Position numbers and translations under genes: made by a program. Positions 44,700 to 52,692 of a stretch of 64,000 nucleotides of DNA are shown here, one piece after another. Numbering within the stretch: the first letter of the stretch is position 1; each line of letters begins with the position of its first letter. The stretch is from Haloferax namakaokahaiae (GTDB taxonomy: Archaea; Halobacteriota; Halobacteria; Halobacteriales; Haloferacaceae). Location: the NCBI RefSeq assembly GCF_042663225.1, contig NZ_JBHTAA010000005.1:558001-622000 (forward strand), written 5' to 3'. The notes beneath the pieces are model-generated. The model made no database searches, was not told where the DNA came from, and was given only the letters and a program-made list of their open reading frames with translations.

Positions 44700-45794
44700 T
44701 CAGGAAGTGAGTCCGCGAAGTGCCTCTTCGGTGATGCTGCCGTCGGGTGCAATCGCATCGACGCACCCGGCCTCGATGGCTCGCTTGGGCATTCCGAAGA
44801 TAGCTGATGTTTTCTCGTCCTGTGCAACGGTGTACCCGCCTGCTCGACTGATTCGCGTCATCCCATCGACGCCGTCGCGGCCCATCCCGGTCAAGAGAAC
44901 GCCCGCGAGTGGCTTTTTGACGGTCTCTGCGGCAGAGGCCATCGTCAGGTCGATCGCCGGCTTGACGCCGTGAAGCGGGTCGTCGTCGGAGAGCGCAAGC
45001 CGGAGTTGTCCGGCCCGGTCGCCGGTGACGAGCAAGTGTGACCCGCCGGGAGCGACGCGAATCTGGCCGGGACCGATTCGTTCGCCGTCGGTGGCCTCTT
45101 TGACCTCGTACTCACAGCGCGCATCCAATCGCGTGGAAAAGCGCTTGGTGAATCCTTTCGGCATGTGCTGGATGACGAGGACGCGAAGCCCCGCATCGGC
45201 AGGCAGTGTGGCCAACACCCGCTCGACGACGTTCGGCCCGCCCGTGGATGCGCCGACGATAAGCGTCGAACCCTCGGGAAGCGAGTCGGCCGAAGTCGGC
45301 TTCGACGGCTTCGAGGCCGGTTTCGCTCGCTGGCGACTCGTCGTTGACGGACGTGAGCGACCCCGCGTCTTCGAGAGGTCAACCGCCGCGGCGGACCGAA
45401 GCTTTTCGACGAGTTCGCGCTTGACACGCGGCATCTCCGAGGTCACTTCACCGCCGGGTTTCGTGACGAAATCGACAGCACCGCGGTCGAGCGCTTCGAA
45501 CGTCACGTCTGCGTCTTCCTCGGCGTGTGCCGAGAGCATGAGCACCGGTGTCGGGCATCGCTCCATGATGCCTTCGACTGCATCCAGCCCGTTCATCTCG
45601 GGCATCTCGATGTCCATCGTGACGACGTCCGGTTGATGCTCGCTGACCACCTCAATCGCCTCGCTGCCGTTTCCGGCCTCGGCGACGACCTCGACGGCAC
45701 TATCTTCGAGGAGGGTGCGAATCAGCGTCCGCATGAACCGCGAGTCGTCAACGACGACTGCACGAGTCGTCCCATCTGAGACCGCCGTACTCAT
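44700..45794 (-). CDS. cheB: Chemoreceptor methylesterase CheB
   Basis: 364 aa. The receiver domain (1-125) has phosphoacceptor Asp 61 (VVTMDIEMPEMNG). The C-terminal methylesterase domain (about 170-360) has the catalytic Ser in GASTGGPNVVERVL, His in VLVIQHMPKGFTKRF and Asp in LTGMGRDGVDGM. It demethylates and deamidates receptors. It is first in the cheB-cheA-cheR-cheF2 unit, divergent from cheW. Confidence 0.95.
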   Translation of the reverse strand: MSTAVSDGTTRAVVVDDSRFMRTLIRTLLEDSAVEVVAEAGNGSEAIEVVSEHQPDVVTMDIEMPEMNGLDAVEGIMERCPTPVLMLSAHAEEDADVTFEALDRGAVDFVTKPGGEVTSEMPRVKRELVEKLRSAAAVDLSKTRGRSRPSTTSRQRAKPASKPSKPTSADSLPEGSTLIVGASTGGPNVVERVLATLPADAGLRVLVIQHMPKGFTKRFSTRLDARCEYEVKEATDGERIGPGQIRVAPGGSHLLVTGDRAGQLRLALSDDDPLHGVKPAIDLTMASAAETVKKPLAGVLLTGMGRDGVDGMTRISRAGGYTVAQDEKTSAIFGMPKRAIEAGCVDAIAPDGSITEEALRGLTS

Positions 45795-45929
45795 CTGGTG
45801 ACCCCGTCGTCGCCGTCGTGAGCCACAGCTACCGTGGTGTGCTGGACCCGAGTACGCGCATTCATCGGAATTGTCAGTGTGCCGTTTCCATGACCGCTCA
45901 TCTACCTCCGAGGTTCGGAAATGATGTAT

Positions 45930-45981
45930 ATAAACACTCGGCGAGAATAATCAGCCGTGATAATCGGGTACGTACCTTTAT
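45930..45981. promoter_or_regulatory. Candidate bidirectional motility operator between cheB and cheW
   Basis: Central repeat AATCA-gccg-TGATA at 45949-45962. Rightward, 14 nt lead to tttat(gg) at 45977-45981 for cheW. Leftward on the minus strand, TATCA-cggc-TGATT is followed after 14 nt by tttat(ata) at 45934-45930 for cheB. Two divergent TATA boxes are thus placed symmetrically around one inverted repeat, about 60 nt from cheW and 135 nt from cheB. Confidence 0.72.
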
Positions 45982-46042
45982 GGAGCGAATCTGTGCACAT
46001 CGGGTAGACAGTGTGGCGGAGTCACTCGCCACGGAGTAGACC

Positions 46043-46516
46043 ATGCGACAGGACGCTATTACCCCAGAGACGGCAGAGGAGAACGAGGACGAGGAAGAGG
46101 TCGCCGCAGAGGTGCAGGTGCTGGAGTTTCAGTTGGGTTCGGAGACCTACTGTGTCGATATCGAGTACGTGAGCGAAATCGTCGATAAAGGGCAACTCAC
46201 CGCGGTCCCGAACGCACCGAACTACGTCGAAGGCGTCATGGACCTTCGCGGTCGCACCACGTCGATTATCAATCCGAAGTCCCTCCTCAACATCGACGAG
46301 GCCGGCGAGTCGAAACGCATCGTCATCTTCGACCCCAACAAGTTCCAAGACGAGGCCGCAACGGGTTGGCTCGTAGACGAAGTGTACCAAGTGGTTCGCG
46401 TCTCCATGAACGACGTCGAAGAACCACCGTTAGAGAAAGACGATGCCATCGAGGGCGTGATCAAGCGTGACGGCGAACTCGTCATCTGGATTTCGCCGGT
46501 TCACGCCATCGAATAA
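46043..46516 (+). CDS. cheW: Chemotaxis coupling protein CheW
   Basis: 157 aa. An acidic 24-residue leader precedes one CheW SH3-like domain: VLEFQLGSETYCVDIEYVSE, VPNAPNYVEGVMDLRGRTTS and ESKRIVIFDPNKFQDEAATG. It couples receptors to CheA. It stands alone on the plus strand, divergent from the cheB operon, and its stop abuts the stop of the convergent MFS gene. Confidence 0.94.
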   Translation: MRQDAITPETAEENEDEEEVAAEVQVLEFQLGSETYCVDIEYVSEIVDKGQLTAVPNAPNYVEGVMDLRGRTTSIINPKSLLNIDEAGESKRIVIFDPNKFQDEAATGWLVDEVYQVVRVSMNDVEEPPLEKDDAIEGVIKRDGELVIWISPVHAIE

Positions 46517-47860
46517 TTATCCGAGCGCAACCGACTGCGTTCTTTCGCTCTCTGTTTTAGCCGACCAGACGAGGACGAGTGCGAGTGCGACGACGCCACC
46601 GGCGAGTGTGAACGCCACCTCGTATCCGGCGGCCGTTGCGACGACGCCACCGAGTGCCGACCCGATACCGCCGCCGAGGCTTGCGAGTGCGGTGTACGCA
46701 CCGAGTGCCTCGCCACGAATTTTCGCCGGCGAGAGCCGAGTCACCAACCCGGTTGCGGTCACTGCGATGACCGCCCACGAGACGCCGATGACGAGGAACG
46801 CCACCCCGAGGGCGACCAGTCCGGTGGTCGCGGCGAACGTCGTCCCGACGAGTGCGACCACGGGGAAGGCGAGTCCGCGAGTCGCCAGCTCACCCAACTG
46901 GAGTTGCCGGGGGTCGTACCTCGCCGCGAGTTCGCCGACGCGAACGTAACTCAGTGCCGACCCGAGACTCGACAGCACGAATAGCACGAACACCTCGTCG
47001 GCCGTTCTCCCCGCATCGACGAGGTAGGCCGGAAGCGGGCCGAAAAAGACCGAGAACCCGACGAAAAAGAGCGTCGCGGCGGCGAGATACTTGCGCAAGG
47101 CCGGAGTGGTCTGTCGGCGGAGCGCGTCGAAGTCCATCCCGCGAAGTGCCCAGTACATCCGCGACGGGCCGTACGGGACGGCCCGCACAGAGCGCCCAAT
47201 CAGGCCGGAGGGGCGGCGAATCGCGGCACTGACCCTGGCGAACCGGTTCGGAGACGTGGTCGGCCGCTCGGGGTACCACACGCGAACGACGAGCGCGCCG
47301 ACGAGTGCCGAGAACGCCGAGACGACGAGGAACCACTGCTGGACCGTAACTGCGTCTAAACCGAGCAATCGAGGGGCGACGGCGGACCATATCGCACCGA
47401 CGACGAGTCCACCGAGCCAGCCGTAGCCCTGGTAGTGATTGAGGACGCCGAATCGCCGTTCCCACTCCGTTTCGGGGACGCCATCGACGACGATGAGGTT
47501 CAAGACGGGCGCGGCGGCGGAGACGACGAACCACAGCACCGCGTTGGCGACGAGGACGACGAGCGGGTCGGTCGTGCCCGCAACTGCCGCGAGAACGAGT
47601 CCGGTTGCGACGAGTGCGACCAGGACGAACGGGCGACGACGGTTCGTTCGTGTGGCGAGTCGGCCCCAGATAATCGCACCTGGTGCGCCAGCGAACGCCG
47701 CCGTCGCGGCAATCAACCCGACGAGAAACGCGTCGGCCCCGAGTGCCAGCGCGTACAGTGGAACGACCAACGACGCGGCACCGACGGCGGCGTACCCGAA
47801 CGCCCACCCGACGAGCCATCGGTCGTCGGTCCTGTTCGAACGGTCAGAGAGAGTAGTCAC
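46517..47860 (-). CDS. MFS transporter
   Basis: 447 aa with a GTG start. Twelve transmembrane helices are visible. AGAPGAIIWGRLATRTNRRR is the loop 2-3 signature, and a longer basic central loop (RVSAAIRRPSGLIGRSVRAV) separates the two halves. The substrate is unknown; it is probably a drug or small-molecule exporter. It is the first gene past the chemotaxis cluster and convergent with cheW with no gap between stops. Confidence 0.85.
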   Translation of the reverse strand: MTTLSDRSNRTDDRWLVGWAFGYAAVGAASLVVPLYALALGADAFLVGLIAATAAFAGAPGAIIWGRLATRTNRRRPFVLVALVATGLVLAAVAGTTDPLVVLVANAVLWFVVSAAAPVLNLIVVDGVPETEWERRFGVLNHYQGYGWLGGLVVGAIWSAVAPRLLGLDAVTVQQWFLVVSAFSALVGALVVRVWYPERPTTSPNRFARVSAAIRRPSGLIGRSVRAVPYGPSRMYWALRGMDFDALRRQTTPALRKYLAAATLFFVGFSVFFGPLPAYLVDAGRTADEVFVLFVLSSLGSALSYVRVGELAARYDPRQLQLGELATRGLAFPVVALVGTTFAATTGLVALGVAFLVIGVSWAVIAVTATGLVTRLSPAKIRGEALGAYTALASLGGGIGSALGGVVATAAGYEVAFTLAGGVVALALVLVWSAKTESERTQSVALG

Positions 47861-47986
47861 AGACGGTGAATGTCCGTCGTAAGTGAAAGATATTTCTCAA
47901 GAGTCACGGCGAAGCGTAGCAGATATATAGTCTCCATTGAATCGTGGCACAACCATGCGCAGATTCTGGCCACCGCATGTGGGGGG

Positions 47987-49582
47987 ATGGTCGTGACGGA
48001 CGACTCATCTTCTCGCTCGTTCGTTCAGTACGGTATCGAAGACAAACCACCCCTTCCCACCTCTCTCCTTCTCGGCGTTCAACACTACCTCACGATGGTC
48101 GGCGCGAACATCGCCGTCCCCCTCATTCTCGCAGGCGTCCTCGGCATGCCCCAAGAGATTATTCCACGGTTCGTGGGGACGTTCTTCGTCGTCTCGGGTG
48201 TCGCAACCCTGATGCAGACGACGTTCGGGAACCGCTATCCCATCGTGCAGGGTGCGCCGTTCTCGATGCTGGCACCGGCAATCGCAGTCATCGGTGTGGT
48301 CACCGCGAGCGGGTCGGGTGCGACGTGGCAGACCGCGTTACTCCAACTGCAAGGGGCCATCATCGTCGCGGCGGCGGTGGAGGTACTCGTCGGCTACTTC
48401 GGCTTGCTCGGCCGCCTTCGCAAGTTCATCTCGCCGGTCGTCATCGCGCCGACGATTGCCCTCATCGGGCTGTCGTTGTTCAACGTCCCGCAGGTCACGG
48501 CGGCCACCAACAACTGGTGGCTCCTCGGCCTGACGCTCGGTCTCATCGTCCTCTTCTCGCAGTACCTCAACACCAGCCACCCCGCGTTCAAACTGTTCCC
48601 CGTGCTGCTCGGCGTCATCGTCTCCTACGTCATCGCGGCGGCGCTGTCCGTCGCTGGTGTCATGGCACCGGGAACGCCGGGCTACGTCAACCTCGCGTCG
48701 GTCGCCTCGGCACCCGCGCTCATGCCAATCTACCCCTTCCAGTGGGGCTTCGCAGGCGGCGCAGGGACGATGACCGTCTCGCTCCCCGTCGTCGGCGCAG
48801 TCGCCTTCGGCATTCCGCAGTTCACCACCTCCTTCATCATCGGCATGCTCGCCGGCGTCGCGGCGTCGATGGTCGAGTCCTTCGGTGACTACCACGCCGT
48901 CGCCCGTCTCTCCGGTGTCGGTGCGCCGTCCGAGCGCCGCATCAACCACGGCATCGGCATGGAGGGTCTGATGAACATCTTCTCGGCCATCATGGGCGGT
49001 AGCGGTTCGACCTCGTACTCCGAGAACATCGGCGCAATCGGTCTGACCGGCGTCGCCTCGCGCTACGTCGTGCAGGTCGGTGCCGTCGTCATGCTCGTCA
49101 TGGGGTTCGTCGGCTACTTCGGCCAACTCATCGCAACTATCCCCGGCCCAATCGTCGGCGGCCTGTACATCGCCATGTTCGGCCAAATCGTCGCCGTCGG
49201 TCTCTCGAACCTGAAGTACGTTGACCTCGACTCCTCGCGCAACATCTTCATCATCGGCGTCGCCATGTTCGCAGGTCTCGCAATTCCGGCGTACATGGGC
49301 AACGTCGGCAGCGCCGAAGCCTTCCGACAGGGCATGAGTCAGGTCGCGCTCGTCGGCCCGATTCTCAGTACCCAACTCATCGCAGACACCGTCTTCGTCA
49401 TCGGTTCGACGGGGATGGCCGTCGGCGGTCTCTTCGCGTTCATCTTCGACAACACCATCGAAGGGTCGCGTGTCGAGCGCGGTCTCGAAGAGTGGGAAGA
49501 AGAAGTCGAAGACGAATCGGAGTTCGTCTCCGCCTTCGAGCGGTTCGGCAGCAGAAGCGAGACCTCTAGCTCGGCGGACTAA
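47987..49582 (+). CDS. NCS2-family uracil/xanthine permease
   Basis: 531 aa from the ATG at 47987. About 12-14 helices. GVQHYLTMVGANIAVPLILA is the family's first helix. NIFSAIMGGSGSTSYSENIG and AIGLTGVASRYVVQVGAVVM carry the conserved Ser/Asn segment of helix 10, and the cytoplasmic tail is acidic. It would import a nucleobase with H+ or Na+. A longer frame begins at 47870 but lacks conserved sequence. No purine or pyrimidine salvage genes are adjacent. Confidence 0.9.
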   Translation: MVVTDDSSSRSFVQYGIEDKPPLPTSLLLGVQHYLTMVGANIAVPLILAGVLGMPQEIIPRFVGTFFVVSGVATLMQTTFGNRYPIVQGAPFSMLAPAIAVIGVVTASGSGATWQTALLQLQGAIIVAAAVEVLVGYFGLLGRLRKFISPVVIAPTIALIGLSLFNVPQVTAATNNWWLLGLTLGLIVLFSQYLNTSHPAFKLFPVLLGVIVSYVIAAALSVAGVMAPGTPGYVNLASVASAPALMPIYPFQWGFAGGAGTMTVSLPVVGAVAFGIPQFTTSFIIGMLAGVAASMVESFGDYHAVARLSGVGAPSERRINHGIGMEGLMNIFSAIMGGSGSTSYSENIGAIGLTGVASRYVVQVGAVVMLVMGFVGYFGQLIATIPGPIVGGLYIAMFGQIVAVGLSNLKYVDLDSSRNIFIIGVAMFAGLAIPAYMGNVGSAEAFRQGMSQVALVGPILSTQLIADTVFVIGSTGMAVGGLFAFIFDNTIEGSRVERGLEEWEEEVEDESEFVSAFERFGSRSETSSSAD

Positions 49583-49684
49583 CCCGACCCCGAGGCGTTC
49601 TCGCCCGATTACCCTTTTTTTTACGACAACCGACGGCTTCGACAGCGACGACCGACGACCCAGTCGCCACCGAGCGCAGACTGG

Positions 49685-49825
49685 TCAGTCTCCGCGTTGT
49701 GCCTTCGTTCTGCCGAGCGCGAGCAAGACGAGATAGCCGACGACACCGGCCGCAAAGAGCAGCACCGGAATGATAAACGGGCCGAACGTCCCGATGAGCG
49801 TGTCGAGCGGACCGAGTTGGAGCAT
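49685..49825 (-). CDS. Small single-helix membrane protein
   Basis: 46 aa: MLQLGPLDTLIGTFGPFIIP followed by a hydrophobic helix (VLLFAAGVVGYLVLLALG) and the basic tail RTKAQRGD. The codon use is normal for the genome (G/C third positions). It lies 46 bp downstream of the mscS gene on the same strand and could be co-transcribed. I recall similar short haloarchaeal membrane proteins but cannot assign a function. Confidence 0.6.
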   Translation of the reverse strand: MLQLGPLDTLIGTFGPFIIPVLLFAAGVVGYLVLLALGRTKAQRGD

Positions 49826-49871
49826 AGATGGTCTTCGGAGGCGACGACGGTAACGTTCGCGGCTGATACCG

Positions 49872-51077
49872 TTACTCGTCGTCGAACGCGTCGTCGTAGA
49901 AGCCGTCGTCGGCGTCTTCGGCGTCGAACGTTTCGTCCCACTCGTTGCCGTTGCTGTCGCGTGTACCGTTCTCGGTAGCAGCCTCTCCGTTCGCCTCCGC
50001 GACAGCCTGTTCGCGCGGAGTGGCCACAGATTCGCGGTTGACGTGCACGTCGCGCTGCGGGAACGGAATCCCGATGCCGGCGCGGTTCAGGCGTTTGTAG
50101 ATTTCCCGGTTGACGTTGTGGACCGCCTTGCCGCGCTTGAGCGGGCTGTTGACCCAGCAGACGAGTTCGTATTCGAGCGCGTCGGGTCCGAATCGACGGA
50201 GTCGCGCCCGCGGACGCGGCGAGTCGAGAACGAGCGGTTCGTCGAGGGCGAGTTGGACGAGAATCTCTTCGAACTCGTCGATGTCGGTGCCGTAGGCGAC
50301 GCCGATTGGTACCTTCACGCGACGGCGACGATTCGGCGCAGACTCGTTGATGATTTTCGCTGCGTTGAGCACGGAGTTCGGCACCGTGACGAGCAGTTCG
50401 TCGCGGGTCAAGAGCGTGGTCGAGCGAATTCCGACTTTGACGACAGTCCCGGCCTCGCCGGAGTCGAGGACGACGTAGTCGCCGATTTTGTACGTGTCGT
50501 CGAAGTAGAGCGCGATACCGCCGAAGAAGTTGGCGACGGTGTCTTTCGCGGCGAACCCGACGGCGATGCCGGCGATACCGGCCCCCGCGAACAGCGGCGT
50601 GATTTCGATGCCCCAGATGTAGAGCAGTGTGCCGATGGTGCCGAGCGAGACGACGAGCGTCCAGATGTTGGAGAACACCGGCGCGAAGTCGTATCGGCTT
50701 CCGCGGTCTTTGACGGCCTCGACGAGGCGATTGACGAGGCGATTCAGCGCCCACGCCCAGACGACGATACCGATGGAAATCGACGGACGGCCGAAGAACG
50801 TACTGAGCGTCTCCGGCGGGATGAGCGTCTCGCCGACCGCGGGCGTCTCGGAGAACAGATAGAACCCGAAGAGGATGATAGAGACGACGATGGGCAACCG
50901 AAGTTCGGAGACGACGATGTTGTCGAGCGTCGTCTCGGTCTTCTTCGTGTAGTTGAACAGCACCCGAAGGACGACGGCCTCCATCACGAACGCGCCGCCG
51001 ACGGAGACGACGATGACGAGGGCCGTCGCCTCGATGGCGGATAGCCCGGAGAGGAACGTTGCGAGATGTTGGCTCAT
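49872..51077 (-). CDS. MscS-type mechanosensitive channel
   Basis: 401 aa. Four or five N-terminal helices lead to the pore helix and beta domain: FAGAGIAGIAVGFAAKDTVA, NFFGGIALYFDDTYKIGDYV and GIRSTTLLTRDELLVTVPNS. A C-terminal alpha/beta domain (about 240-350) and an acidic tail (DETFDAEDADDGFYDDAFDD) complete it. It releases solutes on hypo-osmotic shock, important to halophiles moved to lower salt. Confidence 0.92.
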   Translation of the reverse strand: MSQHLATFLSGLSAIEATALVIVVSVGGAFVMEAVVLRVLFNYTKKTETTLDNIVVSELRLPIVVSIILFGFYLFSETPAVGETLIPPETLSTFFGRPSISIGIVVWAWALNRLVNRLVEAVKDRGSRYDFAPVFSNIWTLVVSLGTIGTLLYIWGIEITPLFAGAGIAGIAVGFAAKDTVANFFGGIALYFDDTYKIGDYVVLDSGEAGTVVKVGIRSTTLLTRDELLVTVPNSVLNAAKIINESAPNRRRRVKVPIGVAYGTDIDEFEEILVQLALDEPLVLDSPRPRARLRRFGPDALEYELVCWVNSPLKRGKAVHNVNREIYKRLNRAGIGIPFPQRDVHVNRESVATPREQAVAEANGEAATENGTRDSNGNEWDETFDAEDADDGFYDDAFDDE

Positions 51078-51171
51078 ACTCGGACACTCGCCGGGCCGTG
51101 AATTAACGATTGCTCCGAACGTGCGGGCGCAGAGAAAAGATTTTCATCGCGTCGAGCGCGAGACTCAGCCA

Positions 51172-51678
51172 ATGTATCGATTCGGTCACTGGGGCGTCTC
51201 GCTGCTCGTGTTCGCGCCAGTCGGGTTCGCGCTCGTCCTCTCGGGCGCGCCGGAACTCGCGCTCGTCGCGGGCGGCGTGATGTGCTGGTTTGCGATGTTG
51301 CCCGACGTGGACACGCGAATACCGGTCATCTCACACCGCGGGCCGACCCACACCTTCGCCTTTGCGGCACTCGTCGGCGGCGTCGGCGCGGGAGCCGCGT
51401 ATCTCCTCCTCCCGCCGCTCGGGTTCTCCACGGAGACGACGACGACGCTCGCCTCGTTCGGTTTCGCCGTCGGCGCGCTGACCGTCCTCGCCCACCTCCT
51501 CGGCGACGTGCTCACACCGATGGGGATTCGACCGTTCTGGCCGCTGTCGGACAAGAAGTTCACACTCAGCCTGTGGACTGCGGACAACAAACTCGCAAAC
51601 TACGGCCTGTTCGGACTCGGCGTGTTCGCCGTCGCCGCGGCGGCCTATCTGAGTGTGGTGCTCTCAGCCGGGACATGA
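51172..51678 (+). CDS. Membrane-bound metal-dependent hydrolase, YdjM/DUF457 family
   Basis: 168 aa. Four or five helices with conserved metal-ligand candidates: His 6 (FGHWGVSLLV), Asp in FAMLPDVDTRIP, HRGPTHTFAFA, and HLLGDVLTPMGIRPFWPL. This pattern marks the LexA-binding, inner-membrane-bound hydrolase family. Substrate unknown. Divergent from mscS. Confidence 0.85.
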   Translation: MYRFGHWGVSLLVFAPVGFALVLSGAPELALVAGGVMCWFAMLPDVDTRIPVISHRGPTHTFAFAALVGGVGAGAAYLLLPPLGFSTETTTTLASFGFAVGALTVLAHLLGDVLTPMGIRPFWPLSDKKFTLSLWTADNKLANYGLFGLGVFAVAAAAYLSVVLSAGT

Positions 51679-51733
51679 GTCGGCCGCGTTGACCTGAGGA
51701 ATCGTTAAGGTCCGACCGGGTGACCGAACTGAC

Positions 51734-52312
51734 ATGGTTGATGCAATGCGACGGTTCCCGGTGCCCGACCTCGACGACCTCCCGGACGACCTTCGGGAGC
51801 GAATCGACGACGAGACCGAGAAGGCGGGCTTTACGCCCAACGTCTTCCTCGGGTTCGCCTACAAACCCTCCCACTGGCGGGCCTTCTTCGACTACTACGA
51901 CGCGCTCGTCGAAGATACCGCGCTGACCCGCGCCGAAGTCGAGATGATTATCGTGGCCGTCTCGGGCGTCAACCACTGCTACTACTGCAACGTCGCCCAC
52001 GGCGCGCTGGTTCGCATCTACGCCCGCGACCCGCTTCTCGCCGACCAACTGGTCGCTAACTACCGGACGGCCGACGTGACTGACAAGCAGCTGGCGATGC
52101 TCGACGTGGCGGTCAAACTCACCGAGTCCCCGGCGGAAGTCGGCGACGACGATATCGCTCGCTTGGAGGCGGTCGGCTACTCCGAGGAGGCGATTTGGGA
52201 CATCGCGTCGGTGACGGCGTTCTTCAATCTGAGCAACCGTATGGCGATGTTCGCGGACATGCGACCGAACGAGGAGTTCCACACGCTCGGGCGCGAGTCC
52301 AAAGACGAATAA
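51734..52312 (+). CDS. Carboxymuconolactone decarboxylase/AhpD-like peroxidase-related protein
   Basis: 192 aa. The redox pair CYYCNVAHG (about residues 79-87), preceded by AEVEMIIVAVSGVNH and spaced as in AhpD, suggests a thiol peroxidase or its reductase. The first half (FTPNVFLGFAYKPSHWRAFF) is typical of the uncharacterised peroxidase-related subfamily. It probably acts in the cytoplasm in oxidative defence. Confidence 0.88.
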   Translation: MVDAMRRFPVPDLDDLPDDLRERIDDETEKAGFTPNVFLGFAYKPSHWRAFFDYYDALVEDTALTRAEVEMIIVAVSGVNHCYYCNVAHGALVRIYARDPLLADQLVANYRTADVTDKQLAMLDVAVKLTESPAEVGDDDIARLEAVGYSEEAIWDIASVTAFFNLSNRMAMFADMRPNEEFHTLGRESKDE

Positions 52313-52395
52313 CCCCGAAACTCGGCGCTATCGGGCAGTTTCGCGTCATTTCCGGCGGAAGTCTTATGTTTCTCTCTAGCCATTTTGGAGACGCA

Positions 52396-52590
52396 ATGGC
52401 GAAAGGTAAGGTTGCGTTTTTCAAGTCCTCCGGGGGCTACGGATTCATCGAGACCGAAGATGCTGACGAAGACGTCTTCTTCCACATGGAAGACATCGGT
52501 GGTCCCGACCTCGAAGAGGGCCAAGAAGTCGAATTCGACATCGAGCAGGCCGACAAAGGCCCGCGAGCGGTGAACGTCACACGACTCTAA
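52396..52590 (+). CDS. cspA: Cold-shock domain protein
   Basis: 64 aa. MAKGKVAFFKSSGGYGFIET carries RNP1-like (GYGFIE) and DVFFHMEDI carries RNP2-like motifs of the CSD OB fold, which binds single-stranded RNA and DNA. It is very acidic for a cold-shock protein, as expected in a high-salt cytoplasm. Earlier in-frame codons extend to 52195 but overlap the preceding gene. Confidence 0.93.
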   Translation: MAKGKVAFFKSSGGYGFIETEDADEDVFFHMEDIGGPDLEEGQEVEFDIEQADKGPRAVNVTRL

Positions 52591-52692
52591 TCGAGCGTCG
52601 AAGCACGGCTCTGAGGTATCACGAGCGAGTACAGTCCTTCATTTTCACTCGGTGAGCGGCCGCGCCGTCGGACGACGCGCGCCTCACGTCTC

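Noticed and set aside
45818..46039. Small plus-strand frame in the cheB-cheW spacer.
   Set aside because: It runs across the promoter and operator region, has unusual composition for this genome and shows no conserved features.
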